This document shows, piece after piece, positions 1 through 8,986 of a DNA stretch of 60,438 bases (positions are counted from its first letter, which is position 1; every line of letters starts with the position of its first letter). The stretch comes from JBHENW01 sp046261875 (GTDB lineage: Bacteria; Acidobacteriota; Thermoanaerobaculia; UBA5066; Gp7-AA6). The position numbers and the translations under genes were made by a program. The stretch is taken from the NCBI GenBank assembly GCA_046261875.1, contig JBHENW010000200.1:1-60438 (forward strand), given 5' to 3'. The notes beneath the pieces are model-generated. The model was not told the origin of the DNA. It was given only the letters and a program-made list of their open reading frames with translations, and made no database searches.

Positions 1-471
1 CCGGAGGGTCGCCATGGTGATCGCCGCCTCGGCCGCCTCCGCGCCTTTTCCCGTTCGGGAGCGCGCCTGCTCCATCGTGTCGCAAGTCAGCAAGCCGAAG
101 CCGATCGGTACGCCCGAGTCCGCGGAGAGCCGGGCCAGGGCTCCCGCGACCGCGTGCGCGAGGACCTCGTGGTGCGTCGTCTCCCCCCGCACGATGGCGC
201 CCAGGGCCACGATGGCATCGCTCCGTGCGGCGACCGCTCGGGCGGCCGCCGGGAGCTCGAAGGCGCCGGGGACCCGAAGGATGGTGACGTCGGAGGCGCG
301 AGCTCCATGGCGCTCCAGCGCCTCGAGGCAGGACCGGAGGAGTGCCTCGGTCACGGTCGGATTCCATCGGGCGCAGAGCACGGCGATGCGCAGACCTTTC
401 GCATGGAGATCACCCTCCCGCTCTTTTGGGGAGAAGGACGACGGAAGGCGGCGGAGGGAGCGGACCGTCAC
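1..471 (-). CDS. ribH: 6,7-dimethyl-8-ribityllumazine synthase, 3' end cut off by the window
   Basis: Penultimate enzyme of riboflavin synthesis; it condenses 5-amino-6-ribitylaminouracil with dihydroxybutanone phosphate. The translated frame shows the family landmarks in order: an N-terminal strand followed by CARWN (substrate aromatic/Asn region), VPGAFELP, ALGAIVRGETTHHE with the catalytic His, and PIGFGLLTCDTMEQA. The C-terminal helix runs off position 1, so the gene is partial. The start is GTG at 471 with AGAGG seven bases upstream. No ATG gives the right frame; an ATG near 401 is out of frame. It lies 28 bp after the adenosine kinase gene and is probably co-transcribed. The roughly 25 residues before the conserved core are unusual in length but compatible with the family. 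Confidence 0.9.
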   Translation of the reverse strand, partial: MTVRSLRRLPSSFSPKEREGDLHAKGLRIAVLCARWNPTVTEALLRSCLEALERHGARASDVTILRVPGAFELPAAARAVAARSDAIVALGAIVRGETTHHEVLAHAVAGALARLSADSGVPIGFGLLTCDTMEQARSRTGKGAEAAEAAITMATLR

Positions 472-499
472 GGAAGGGCCTCTTCGAGAGGGGATGATT

Positions 500-1504
500 C
501 TAACCCGGCGCCGCCGCGCTTTCCGCCAGCCGCGCGAGGCGGGACTGGGGCCCGAAGTTGCGCTCGTACCGCGCGATGAACTCCTGCATGGTGTAGCGGG
601 GCGGCTGCGGCCCCTGCGCTTCGAGGGCGATGACCGCGGCCGTGCTCCCCATCCGCCCGGCGACCTCCCACGGCAATCCCAGGCGGACGCCGCGGATGAG
701 CCCCGCGCGGAAGGCGTCCCCGACGCCCGTCGGCTCCACGGATGCGCTCTCGACCCTGGCGGCGGGGATGTCGTGGCGTTGCCGTCCGCTCTTCCCGGCC
801 ACCGAGATCGTGGAGCCGTCTGACCCGTGCGTGATGACCGTGACGGGGACGCGCTCCTCCACCTGCTCTCTCGTGAGCCCGGTCTTCTGCGTCAGGATGC
901 CCGACTCGTAGTCGTTCATGACGAGCGCCCAGGCGCCGCTCAGTCCCTCGAGCAGCTCTTCTCCCGAGAGGCGAGCGACCTGCTGGCTCGGATCGTAGAG
1001 GAACGGAATCTCCAGGCGCCGGCACTCCCCCGTGTACCGGCGCATCGCCTCCGGATCGTTTGGCGAGACCAGCACGATCGCCGGCCGCGCGCCGGCGACC
1101 GATTCGAGGGAGAGCTCGCGCGCGCGGGCCATCGCGCCGGTGTAGAAGGATGCGAGCTGGTTCTGGTCGCTGTCGGTGGAAACGAAGAAGGACGCGGTGA
1201 AGAGATCCTCCTGGAGCACGAGCCACCGCACGTCGACCCCTTCCGCCGCCAGCCGCTGCCGGTAGTCGGCGGCGTCCAGACCGGCGGTCGCGAAGATCAC
1301 GGGGGCGTCGCCGAGCACGGCGAGGCCGTAGGCGATGTTCGGCGCGCAGCCGCCCGGGACCCGGCGCATTTCGTCCACGAGGAAGGAGACCGACAGACGC
1401 GAGAGCCGGTCCGGGATCAGGTGCTCGACGAACCGTCCGGGGAACCGCATCAGGTAGTCGAAAGCCACCGAGCCGGTGACGACGACGGGACCGGCGCCCC
1501 TCAC
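500..1504 (-). CDS. adoK: Adenosine kinase, PfkB/ribokinase fold (mycobacterial AdoK type)
   Basis: 334 residues. Phosphorylates adenosine to AMP with ATP. The protein opens with VTGSVAFDYLMRFPGRF and carries NDPEAMRRYTGECR, DPSQQVARLSGEE and the PfkB C-terminal signature PTGVGDAFRAG containing the catalytic Asp. This pattern matches the actinobacterial AdoK branch rather than generic fructokinases. Start is GTG at 1504, overlapping the stop of the upstream MTA phosphorylase (GTGA), so translation is probably coupled. With MTA phosphorylase and hpt nearby, the context supports purine salvage: adenine and adenosine released from methylthioadenosine or S-adenosylhomocysteine are recycled. Another nucleoside substrate cannot be excluded from sequence alone. 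Confidence 0.87.
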   Translation of the reverse strand: MRGAGPVVVTGSVAFDYLMRFPGRFVEHLIPDRLSRLSVSFLVDEMRRVPGGCAPNIAYGLAVLGDAPVIFATAGLDAADYRQRLAAEGVDVRWLVLQEDLFTASFFVSTDSDQNQLASFYTGAMARARELSLESVAGARPAIVLVSPNDPEAMRRYTGECRRLEIPFLYDPSQQVARLSGEELLEGLSGAWALVMNDYESGILTQKTGLTREQVEERVPVTVITHGSDGSTISVAGKSGRQRHDIPAARVESASVEPTGVGDAFRAGLIRGVRLGLPWEVAGRMGSTAAVIALEAQGPQPPRYTMQEFIARYERNFGPQSRLARLAESAAAPG

Positions 1505-2358
1505 AGGCGGCCGGAGAGAAGGGGTCCGAGTCGCCCCCGGGCGGCCTCGGGAATGGCCCCGCGCTCGGTGATCACCGCGAGACGGAGGGCGCCGCGGCAG
1601 CCGCAGGCGCGCGCCGGATCCACGCGGGCCACGGCCGACGCCAGTGTCCGGCGCGCCGCCTCCGCGTTGTCCCTCAGGACCCCGAGCAGCGCTTCGACCG
1701 AGACGGCCTCCGTCGCCTCCCGCCAGCAGTCGTAGTCGGTCACCAGGGCGAGCGTCGCATAGCAGATCTCCGCTTCGCGCGCCAGCTTCGCCTCGGTCAG
1801 GTTCGTCATGCCGATCACGTCCGCCCCCCAGGAGCGGTAGAGGCGGGATTCAGCGCGGGTCGAGAACTGCGGCCCCTCCATGCACACGTATGTTCCGCCG
1901 CCGTGAGTCGTCAGGCCCGCCTCGCGGGCCGAGGCCACGAGCGCGCCGGCGAGGGCCGGACAGACCGGATCGGCGAAAGCCACGTGGGCGGCGACGCCGT
2001 CTCCAAAGAAGGTGTCCGGACGATGCCGCGTGCGGTCGATGAACTGGTCGGGGACGACGGCATGGCGCGGCGCGTAGCGCTCCTGGAGGCTTCCGACCGC
2101 TGAGGCCGAGAGGACGGCGTCGCAGCCGAGCAACTTGAAGCCGAAGAGGTTCGCGCGGTAGTTGATCTCGCTCGGGAGCAGCCGGTGCCCTCTTCCGTGA
2201 CGGGCGAGGAAGGCGACGGGCCGCCCGCTCAGGCGTCCCGTGAAGAAGGCGTCCGAGGGCGCTCCGAAGGGGGTCTCCAGCCGCTCCTCCCGGAGGTCCT
2301 GCACGGACGCGAGGTCGTAGACGCCGCTGCCTCCGAGCAGCCCGATCCGGGCGCTCAA
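1501..2358 (-). CDS. mtnP: S-methyl-5'-thioadenosine phosphorylase
   Basis: 285 residues. Phosphorolysis of methylthioadenosine to adenine and methylthioribose-1-phosphate. Visible motifs are GLLGGSGVYD at the N-terminus, RHGRGH, NYRANLFGFKLLG, VVPDQFIDRT, CMEGPQFSTRAES, and VTDYDCW, whose Asp is typical of 6-amino purine selectivity. The longest open frame runs about 95 codons further upstream into the oxidoreductase gene, but homology begins at LSARIGLLGG. I therefore place the start at TTG 2358, overlapping the upstream stop as TTGA. The 3' end overlaps adoK by four bases. Position downstream of the lipid A genes is unusual for a salvage enzyme. Confidence 0.9.
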   Translation of the reverse strand: MSARIGLLGGSGVYDLASVQDLREERLETPFGAPSDAFFTGRLSGRPVAFLARHGRGHRLLPSEINYRANLFGFKLLGCDAVLSASAVGSLQERYAPRHAVVPDQFIDRTRHRPDTFFGDGVAAHVAFADPVCPALAGALVASAREAGLTTHGGGTYVCMEGPQFSTRAESRLYRSWGADVIGMTNLTEAKLAREAEICYATLALVTDYDCWREATEAVSVEALLGVLRDNAEAARRTLASAVARVDPARACGCRGALRLAVITERGAIPEAARGRLGPLLSGRL

Positions 2359-3320
2359 GCGCGGACCTCTTCGGCTGCGCGGCGGTACTCGGAAATGGCC
2401 TCGAGCACCCGGTGCGCGAGGACGAGCGCATCGCGCCCCTCGCCACCGGGCACGAGCGGTTCGGTGCGCTGCCGGACCGCCCGGAGGAAGTCCCCGAGCT
2501 GCCGGGCGAGCGGCTCCTCCGGGACGACGGAGACCTCGACGGGCACGATCTCCGGGCGGCCGCTCTCCTGGCTCAGACGGAAAGCGGCGAGAGAGCGCGC
2601 CTGCATGTCGACCGACACGTAGAGCGAGGCGGCGAAGACGCGGCACTTCCGCGCCCGGCCCATCGAGACGCGCGAGGCGGTCAGGTTGGCGACGCAGCCT
2701 CCCTCGAAAGCGATGCGCGCGTTGGCGATGTCCAGCCGGGGGGTGAGGACCGGAACGCCGGCGGCGCGGATTTCGACGACCGGCCGGCCCACCATCGTCC
2801 GAACGATCTGCAGGTCATGGATCATGAGGTCGAGGACCACGTCGATGTCCAGGCTCCGGGGAGAGAACGTCCCGAGGCGATGGACCTCGATGAACCGAGG
2901 CTCCGAAACGAGGCGGAGGGCCGCCTCGACGGCCGGGTTGTGACGCTCGATGTGTCCCACCTGCAGAATTCGCCGATGCCGGCGCGCCCTCGCCACGAGC
3001 TCGTCGGCCTCCGCGACGGTAACGGTGATGGGCTTCTCGACGAGGACGTCGATTCCGCGATCGAGGAAGAACCCCCCCACCTCGGCGTGGGAGGAGGTCG
3101 GCGTGGCGACGATGACCGCCTCCGCGGCGGCGGCGACCTCCTCGAGCGACCCGAGGACCGCGAGTCCCTGCGAGGCCGCGACTTCTTCGGCGCGGCCTTC
3201 GTGGTGGTCGTGCACGCCGACGAAGTCCACGCCGGAGGCCTGCGAGGCGACGCGCGCGTGCTGCCGGCCGAGGTGTCCCACGCCCACGACGGCGAGGCGG
3301 ATCCGCCGCGGACTCGTCAA
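2355..3320 (-). CDS. Gfo/Idh/MocA family NAD(P)-dependent oxidoreductase
   Basis: 321 residues, normal for the family. An N-terminal Rossmann domain opens with AVVGVGHLGRQHA (GxGxxG). EKPITVTVAEAD carries the family EKP lysine near residue 95, and VLDLMIHDLQIV provides the C-terminal domain's conserved H-D helix. Members of this family often follow lpxA in diderm genomes, where some convert UDP-sugars to 3-keto forms for 3-amino lipid A. The neighbours here (lpxD, fabZ, lpxA) make an envelope-sugar role likely, but no adjacent aminotransferase is present, so the substrate is inferred only. Start is TTG at 3320, 28 bp after lpxA. The stop overlaps the mtnP start. Confidence 0.85.
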   Translation of the reverse strand: MTSPRRIRLAVVGVGHLGRQHARVASQASGVDFVGVHDHHEGRAEEVAASQGLAVLGSLEEVAAAAEAVIVATPTSSHAEVGGFFLDRGIDVLVEKPITVTVAEADELVARARRHRRILQVGHIERHNPAVEAALRLVSEPRFIEVHRLGTFSPRSLDIDVVLDLMIHDLQIVRTMVGRPVVEIRAAGVPVLTPRLDIANARIAFEGGCVANLTASRVSMGRARKCRVFAASLYVSVDMQARSLAAFRLSQESGRPEIVPVEVSVVPEEPLARQLGDFLRAVRQRTEPLVPGGEGRDALVLAHRVLEAISEYRRAAEEVRA

Positions 3321-3348
3321 TGCACGAAGCGGAGAACCGGAGTGTCGG

Positions 3349-4131
3349 TCACTTGTGAAACCCGCGCTTGCTCTCCCGGATGAACCGCGCGAGCCGCTCG
3401 ACGTCCGGCTGCCCCGGCAGCTCCGACTCCATGCGTTCGAGCGCCTGGGTCGTGTTCAGCTTGGACTTGCGCAGGAAGCGGTAGGCCTTCTGCAACGCCT
3501 CGATCCGCTCGTCGGAGAAACCGTTGCGGCGCAGTCCCACGAGGTTCAGGCCGTAGGTCTTCGGCTCCGTCACGCCGTCGGTCCGGCAGAACGGCAGGAC
3601 GTCCTGGCGCCCCATCGTGTAGGCGCCGACGAAAGCGTGGTCGCCGATCCGGACGAACTGGTGGAACCCGGAGAACGCGCCGAGTACGACCCCGTCACCG
3701 ACCTCGATGTGCCCGGCGAGCGCCGCGTAATTCGCGAAGACGCATTGCGATCCGACTCGGCAGTCGTGGGCCACGTGGGTGTAGGCCATGAAGTAGTTGT
3801 CGTTCCCGACCGACGTCTCCGTCCGTCCGGTCGGAGTTCCGCGGTGCACCGTCGAGAACTCGCGGAAGACGTTGCGGTCGCCGACGAGGAGGCGCGTCGG
3901 CTCCCCGCGGTACCGCACGTCCTGCGGTTCCCCTCCGAGCAGCGCGTGATCGAAGATCCGGTTCTCCCGGCCGATCGTCGCGGGGCCCTGGAGAGACACG
4001 TGGGCGCCGATGCGCGTCCGCGCCCCGACGCGGACGTCGTCTCCCACGACCGCGTAGGGACCCACCTCGACGTCGTCCTCCAGCTCCGCCCGGGGCGAGA
4101 TGACGGCCGTGGCGTGGACCGTCGCGGTCAC
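3349..4131 (-). CDS. lpxA: Acyl-[ACP]-UDP-N-acetylglucosamine O-acyltransferase
   Basis: 260 residues. First step of lipid A synthesis, transferring an acyl chain from ACP to UDP-GlcNAc in the cytoplasm. The protein is a run of hexapeptide repeats forming a left-handed beta-helix, followed by a helical C-terminal domain (NLVGLRRNGFS, about residue 190 on). The catalytic His lies in AYTHVAHDC (His119/His122 in this numbering). The start is GTG at 4131, overlapping the fabZ stop as GTGA; an in-frame start further upstream would add about 25 non-homologous residues. It sits in the lpxD-fabZ-lpxA order common in LPS-producing bacteria. Confidence 0.95.
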   Translation of the reverse strand: MTATVHATAVISPRAELEDDVEVGPYAVVGDDVRVGARTRIGAHVSLQGPATIGRENRIFDHALLGGEPQDVRYRGEPTRLLVGDRNVFREFSTVHRGTPTGRTETSVGNDNYFMAYTHVAHDCRVGSQCVFANYAALAGHIEVGDGVVLGAFSGFHQFVRIGDHAFVGAYTMGRQDVLPFCRTDGVTEPKTYGLNLVGLRRNGFSDERIEALQKAYRFLRKSKLNTTQALERMESELPGQPDVERLARFIRESKRGFHK

Positions 4132-4565
4132 GGCCGGTCCACCATCGTCGAAGTCAGGTCCGCTTCGGCGCACAGAGCCCCTTCCACCCTGGCGACCGCG
4201 TGGCATTTGCAGACGTTCATCTTCCAGTTCGTGATCTCCACCTCGAGCCGGAGCTGGTCTCCCGGCACGACCGGCTTGCGAAACCGGCAGCGGTCCACGC
4301 CGCTGAAGAGGAGCAGCTTCTTCTCCGGCTCGGCGATCGTCCCGATCAGCCCCACGGCGCCGACCTGCGCCATGGCTTCGAGAATGAGAACGCCGGGCAT
4401 CACGGGGTTCCCTGGAAAGTGCCCCTGGAAGAACTCTTCGTTGTAGGTCACGTTCTTGATCCCGACGATCCTCTTTCCGGGCTCCAGCTCGAGGATCCGG
4501 TCGACGAGCAGGAAGGGATACCGGTGCGGGAGAAGCTTGAGGATGTCCTGGATTCCGAGCTCCAT
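4128..4565 (-). CDS. fabZ: (3R)-hydroxyacyl-ACP dehydratase
   Basis: 145 residues, standard FabZ length. Dehydrates beta-hydroxyacyl-ACP in fatty acid elongation and competes with LpxA and LpxD for the same hydroxyacyl-ACP pool. Hot-dog fold signatures are LLPHRYPFLLVDR at residues 11-23, GHFPGNPVMPGV with catalytic His49, and LEAMAQ with catalytic Glu63. ATG start at 4565, four bases after the lpxD stop. The 3' end overlaps lpxA. Clustering with lpxA and lpxD fits the known balancing of phospholipid and LPS synthesis. Confidence 0.95.
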   Translation of the reverse strand: MELGIQDILKLLPHRYPFLLVDRILELEPGKRIVGIKNVTYNEEFFQGHFPGNPVMPGVLILEAMAQVGAVGLIGTIAEPEKKLLLFSGVDRCRFRKPVVPGDQLRLEVEITNWKMNVCKCHAVARVEGALCAEADLTSTMVDRP

Positions 4566-4569
4566 CGCG

Positions 4570-5661
4570 TCAGTCCCCTTCCAGCTCCGCCAGCCGCTCT
4601 TCGAGGGCCTGCAGCCTCCGGATCATGTCGGGCAGGCGGCCCACGAGGGCCGCGCGGCGGAGAAACTCGCGATGCGGGATGGACGGCAGTCCGGAGACCG
4701 CCACCCCGGCCGGAACGTTAGCCGACACGCCGGTCCCCCCGGTCGCTGTCGACCCGTCGCCCATCTCGAGGTGATCCGCCACGCCCGCCTGTCCCGCGAG
4801 AGTTACCCGCCGGCCGAGGCGGACGGAACCCGCAATGCCGACTTGTCCGCAGAGGACCGAGTGCTCGCCGATCTGGACGTTGTGGCCGACCTGGACGAGG
4901 TTGTCGATCTTCGTTCCCCGGCCGACGGCGGTCTCGCCGAGCGTGGCGCGGTCCACGCACGCGTTGGCGCCGACCTCCACGTCGTCTTCCAGGCGCACGA
5001 TGCCCACCTGCGGGACCTTTCGGTGGACCGATCCGTCCCACACGTAGCCGAAGCCGTCGGAGCCGATGACCGCGCCGGGATGGAGGATGCAGCGGTCGCC
5101 GATACGGCACCGTTCGAGCACGACGGCGTGCGGGTAGAGGAGACAGTCCTCGCCGATCTCGACCTCCTCGCCGAGAAATACGCCCTCCCCGATCACCGTC
5201 CGCGCGCCCACGCGCGCCCGTGCGGAGATCGTCGCGCCGGCCGCGACCGACGCCGACCGCGCGACGGAGGCGGAGGAGGCCACGCGGGCCCCGCGCGCCA
5301 CGCCGGGCCGGGGCCGGCGCCGGGGCTGGAGCGCCTCGAGGCAGACGGCGAACGCCAGTTGCGGGTGCGGAGCGACGATGGCCGGTTTGCCGGAGGCATC
5401 CTCGGCTGCCCGGACGATCAGAGCGCCGGCGCCGCTCGCGGCGGCTTTCCCGGCCCGACGCGAGTCCGCGACCCAGGAAAGGTCGTCCGCGCGCGCCTGT
5501 TCGAGCGACTGGGCGCCCGATATCCGTTTGGCCGCATCACCTGACACCCGCCCGCCGACGAGCTCGGCGAGCTCTCCGAGCGTGCGGAAAGGCTTTCGGG
5601 GCGCGCGAGGCTCGGAAGGAGTCCGCGCGGCCGCAGCCGAAGAACGCTTTGCGGGCTTCAC
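4570..5661 (-). CDS. lpxD: UDP-3-O-acylglucosamine N-acyltransferase
   Basis: 363 residues. Third step of lipid A synthesis, adding the N-linked hydroxyacyl chain. An N-terminal uridine-binding domain (about residues 25-120) is followed by hexapeptide repeats including FLGEEVEIGEDC and GSDGFGYVWDG; the catalytic His lies in VQVGHNVQIGEH. A C-terminal helix (MIRRLQALEERLAELEG) matches the trimer/ACP-binding extension. A basic, Ala-rich tail of about 25 residues precedes the domain. The start is GTG at 5661. No Shine-Dalgarno is visible, but a TACTAT hexamer lies nine bases upstream, suggesting an internal, leaderless promoter in addition to operon read-through. Confidence 0.94.
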   Translation of the reverse strand: MKPAKRSSAAAARTPSEPRAPRKPFRTLGELAELVGGRVSGDAAKRISGAQSLEQARADDLSWVADSRRAGKAAASGAGALIVRAAEDASGKPAIVAPHPQLAFAVCLEALQPRRRPRPGVARGARVASSASVARSASVAAGATISARARVGARTVIGEGVFLGEEVEIGEDCLLYPHAVVLERCRIGDRCILHPGAVIGSDGFGYVWDGSVHRKVPQVGIVRLEDDVEVGANACVDRATLGETAVGRGTKIDNLVQVGHNVQIGEHSVLCGQVGIAGSVRLGRRVTLAGQAGVADHLEMGDGSTATGGTGVSANVPAGVAVSGLPSIPHREFLRRAALVGRLPDMIRRLQALEERLAELEGD

Positions 5662-5670
5662 GCGGACGGG

Positions 5671-5676
5671 ATAGTA
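5671..5676 (-). promoter_or_regulatory. lpxD: Candidate -10 element (TACTAT) for leaderless lpxD
   Basis: TACTAT on the minus strand ends nine bases before the lpxD GTG. The initiating purine would fall at or next to the start codon. No clear -35 is visible. It is one of a set of similar TANNNT boxes in this window. Confidence 0.4.
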
Positions 5677-5723
5677 GCGTGGATGGCCCGTCGTCGGGCC
5701 GCGACCGTCCTGCGCGCCGGGGT

Positions 5724-6344
5724 CTAGTTCTTCCTCGGAGCGGGCGTTGGCGACGGACCGGCCGCGGCGGCCGGCGCCGGCTTGGCGGCCGGGGGCACGG
5801 CGACCGTCGTGTTGAACCGCCGCAGGACGTCGTCGGTCACGTCCGCCGCGTCGTCGGCAAAGACCAGCCCCGACTGGAACTTGTTGAAGATCATCGTGAA
5901 GCCCTTCTCGCGGCCGACCTGCGCGATGACGGGCATCACGCGCCGCTCGAGCTCGGCGAGCTCCTTCTTCTGCTGCTGGTCTAGCTCGCGGGTGGCGTCT
6001 TCGTTGAAGCGCTTGAAGGACATCGCCTTCTCCTGGTACTGCTTCTGGAGCGCTTCGCGCTTGTCGTCAGCCAGCGACTGACCCTGGTCCGCGAGCTTCT
6101 GTTCCATCTCGCGGATCTCTTTGGCGAGCTTCTCGGCCTCGCCCTTCTTCGAATCGTTGATCCTCTTGAGCCGAGCGAACGCTTCCTTTCCCAGCGCCGA
6201 GTCGCGCACGAGGCGCTCGACGTCGATGACGGCCACGCGCAGTCCGCCCGCGGCGGCGGCCGGAGCCGTCTTCGGCGGCGGGGTCTGGCCTTGCGCGGCC
6301 GCGGCGGCGAAGGCCGCCAGAAGCACGATCGCGATGCGTTTCAT
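5724..6344 (-). CDS. Skp/OmpH-like periplasmic chaperone
   Basis: 206 residues. Skp-type holdases carry unfolded outer-membrane proteins across the periplasm to BamA. The start MKRIAIVLLAAFAAAAAQGQ is a signal peptide. The core begins with VAVIDVERLV, continues through a long charged coiled coil (about residues 70-140) and ends with EKGFTMIFNKFQSGLVFADDA, which is the OmpH-family C-terminal strand pattern; a Pro/Ala-rich tail follows. ATG at 6344 has a perfect AAGGAG five bases upstream, so the much longer in-frame extension into the bamA end is not coding. The bamA-skp-lpxD order is the classical envelope-biogenesis arrangement. A TAAGAT box at 6387-6382 may be its own promoter. Confidence 0.88.
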   Translation of the reverse strand: MKRIAIVLLAAFAAAAAQGQTPPPKTAPAAAAGGLRVAVIDVERLVRDSALGKEAFARLKRINDSKKGEAEKLAKEIREMEQKLADQGQSLADDKREALQKQYQEKAMSFKRFNEDATRELDQQQKKELAELERRVMPVIAQVGREKGFTMIFNKFQSGLVFADDAADVTDDVLRRFNTTVAVPPAAKPAPAAAAGPSPTPAPRKN

Positions 6345-6454
6345 GCGAACTCCTTCATTCCCTGTCCGGGAAAAGCGCGACATCTTAGCAAAGCCTCCGG
6401 CGTCCGAAAACATCTCCCGGGAAGGGGTCATTCCTCCCCGCCGGGCCGCTCCCC

Positions 6455-8986
6455 TCAGAAGGTCCGGCCGATGGAGAAGTCGAAGCCGGCGCGCCGCTCC
6501 TGCAGGGACCGGATCGGGAAGCCGAACTGGTCGATCGGAGTCTTCGGATCCAGGTTGAACGAATAGATGAAACGCAGCGGCTGCTGGAAGATCGGAAGGA
6601 AGATGCGCAGCTCCGCCCCGACCGAGGTCCGGATGCGCGTGGGGTCGAAGGCCTGGCTTTCGTGGTACGTGTTGCCGACGTCCACGAAGGCCAGCAGCTT
6701 GGCGGGACCGATCGTCACGAAAACGTACTCGACGTTGAGCACGAAGTATTTGTCGCCCCCGAGGATCCGGCCGGCTTCGTCGGTGAAGATCTGATCCTCG
6801 TCGGTCAGCGGGAGCACGGATCCGCTCCGGAATCCGCGCAAGCTCTGCTCGCCCCCGATCTGCCACCGCTCGAAGATCGGGATCTCTTCGCCGCCGAAGG
6901 GCGCCACGTATCCTCCTTCCACGTTCAGCCCGAGGTAGGAGCGGCGCGGGAAGGGCATCCGGATGTAACCCGAGGCGCCGAGGATCGGCTTGACGAAGGA
7001 GTTGCTGCCTCCGAGGAAACTCCCGGCCAGCTGCGATGAGGCAAAGAAGCGGTAACCGCCGCTCGGGTCGAACGGGTCGTTGCGGCTGTCGTATCGATAG
7101 CCGGGGGTGAACGAGGACGTCCGCCCGGTCACGCGAGTGAGCTTCTCCGGCGGGGCCGGCTGCCCGGGAGGAACGGGAGCCCCGCGCGCGGGGAAATTGG
7201 ACCGGATGTCCTCGTACTGGTAGATCAGCGACCAGCCGTCGAAAAGTCCGAGTCCCCTCCCGTAGAAGATGTTCCCGCCCTGCCGCCGCTCGTCGATGTC
7301 GAGAAACGAGTAATCGACGGTGCGCTGGTAGATCGAAACACCGATCGTCTGGTTCTTGTCCATGAACCAGGGGATCGTGTACGAGAGGTCGTAGTAATCC
7401 GAGATCCGTCCGAGCTGCGCGGAGGCGCCGAGGATCTCGCCGCGCCCGAGAAAGTTTCGCGTCTGGAAGGAGAACTGCCCGAAGAAACCGTCCAGCGCCG
7501 AGTACCCCGCGCCGAACTGGATCTCGTTCTTGGACGTCTCGGTCCCCTTGACCGTCAGGTCCACCTTTTTCTCTTCACGGCGTACCTGGAAGTCCGGCTC
7601 TTCCGTGACCTTGAAGTACCCGAGCTGCTGGAGCTTCAGGAGGCTCTTCTTGATCGCCTCCATGTTCATCACGTCGCCTTCGTCCAGCGCGAACTCACGG
7701 CGGATCACCTTGTCGCGCGTGACCGTGTTGCCCTGCACCTCGAGGCGGCCGAGGTAGTACTTGTCCCCCTCGAACAGCCTCACGTCGACGTCCACCCGGT
7801 TGCTGCCCACCTCCCGGTACTGCGGATCGGCGAACCAGAAGATGTAGCCGCGGGACTTGTATCGCGTCTCGATCCGCGACAGGGCTTCGGTGAGGCGGTT
7901 CCGGTTCAGGACCGAGCCGGGGGGAAGCTCCCCGAACTCCGCCAGGATGACCTCGCGCGGTATGACGAGCGCGCCCTGGTCCTCTGCCGGCTCCCCGCGC
8001 TCGTTCATCTTGATGACCTGGAAGTTTCCGGTGAAGAACTGCTCCCCCTCGACGACGGGGATCGTGATGCGGACCCGGCGCTTGCGCCGCTTCTCGCTCG
8101 CCTCCGGGTTCTTCACGAAGACGTCGAGCTGCGGGTCCTTGACGACGACGTCCTTGTAACCCCGCGAGTGATAGACCGCCTTGAGGTTCTCGACGTCCTC
8201 TTCGTAGTTGGCCTGGCTGTAGGTCGTCTTGTCCGACGCGATGCGCCAGAAGGCGTTGACCTTCGTCTTCTTCATCGCCCGCCGCAGGCGTCCGTCGGAA
8301 ACGACGGAGTTCCCCTCGAACGTGATCGACTCGATCTTGACCTTGTCCCCTTCGTCGATCGCGAAGACGACTTTCTTCTCGGTCTTCGAGAGATCCTCGA
8401 TGGAGAAATCGACCGTCGCACTCCGGTAGCCCTGCTGGAGGTAGTAGTCGGCGATCGCGGTGCGGGTCCGCGCGATGTCACGCAGGGAGAGCGGCGCCCC
8501 CTCCTTGATCTCGACCTTCTCCTCCTTGAGACGGTCCTTGATCTGCGAAGTCGAGAGCTTGCGGTTGCCGGAGAACTCGACCGTCTTGATCGTGGGTCGT
8601 TCCTCGACGGTCACCACCAGCGTGACACCGGCCGCCGAGGGCTCGGCTTCGATGGAGATGTTCTCGAGCAGCCCGACGTCCCAGAGCGCCTGGAAGCGCG
8701 CGCGGATCTTCTCGGGGTCGTACGGGTCGCCGACGCGGATGCCGAGGTAGTGGCCGATCGTCTCGGGAGACACGGTCTGGTAACCCACGACGCGGATCCC
8801 AACGATCGGCGGAGCCGGCTCGGCCGCCACCGTGGCTGCCAGGTTCTGAGGCGCGATCTGGCCGGGAGGCTGGGGCGCCGCCGGAGCCCCGGGGACGGGG
8901 GTGGGAATGGGGGCGGGCTGCTGGGCGAGCCCGAAAGCGGAGCCCACCATCAACCCGAGGGCCGCGGCCACGAGTGTCTTGAACAT
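6455..8986 (-). CDS. bamA: Outer-membrane protein assembly factor BamA
   Basis: 843 residues. Central component of the BAM complex that inserts beta-barrel proteins in the outer membrane. A signal peptide (MFKTLVAAALGLMVGSAFGLA) and a Pro-rich linker are followed by five POTRA repeats (roughly residues 50-430), recognisable by the recurring V..I.F.GN pattern. The C-terminal 16-strand Omp85 barrel starts near residue 480 and contains the conserved lid motif RGFRSGS near residue 715. The last residue is Phe, as required of a BAM substrate. The start is ATG at 8986; the preceding TTG is less likely. A 110-bp gap separates it from skp. Confidence 0.95.
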   Translation of the reverse strand: MFKTLVAAALGLMVGSAFGLAQQPAPIPTPVPGAPAAPQPPGQIAPQNLAATVAAEPAPPIVGIRVVGYQTVSPETIGHYLGIRVGDPYDPEKIRARFQALWDVGLLENISIEAEPSAAGVTLVVTVEERPTIKTVEFSGNRKLSTSQIKDRLKEEKVEIKEGAPLSLRDIARTRTAIADYYLQQGYRSATVDFSIEDLSKTEKKVVFAIDEGDKVKIESITFEGNSVVSDGRLRRAMKKTKVNAFWRIASDKTTYSQANYEEDVENLKAVYHSRGYKDVVVKDPQLDVFVKNPEASEKRRKRRVRITIPVVEGEQFFTGNFQVIKMNERGEPAEDQGALVIPREVILAEFGELPPGSVLNRNRLTEALSRIETRYKSRGYIFWFADPQYREVGSNRVDVDVRLFEGDKYYLGRLEVQGNTVTRDKVIRREFALDEGDVMNMEAIKKSLLKLQQLGYFKVTEEPDFQVRREEKKVDLTVKGTETSKNEIQFGAGYSALDGFFGQFSFQTRNFLGRGEILGASAQLGRISDYYDLSYTIPWFMDKNQTIGVSIYQRTVDYSFLDIDERRQGGNIFYGRGLGLFDGWSLIYQYEDIRSNFPARGAPVPPGQPAPPEKLTRVTGRTSSFTPGYRYDSRNDPFDPSGGYRFFASSQLAGSFLGGSNSFVKPILGASGYIRMPFPRRSYLGLNVEGGYVAPFGGEEIPIFERWQIGGEQSLRGFRSGSVLPLTDEDQIFTDEAGRILGGDKYFVLNVEYVFVTIGPAKLLAFVDVGNTYHESQAFDPTRIRTSVGAELRIFLPIFQQPLRFIYSFNLDPKTPIDQFGFPIRSLQERRAGFDFSIGRTF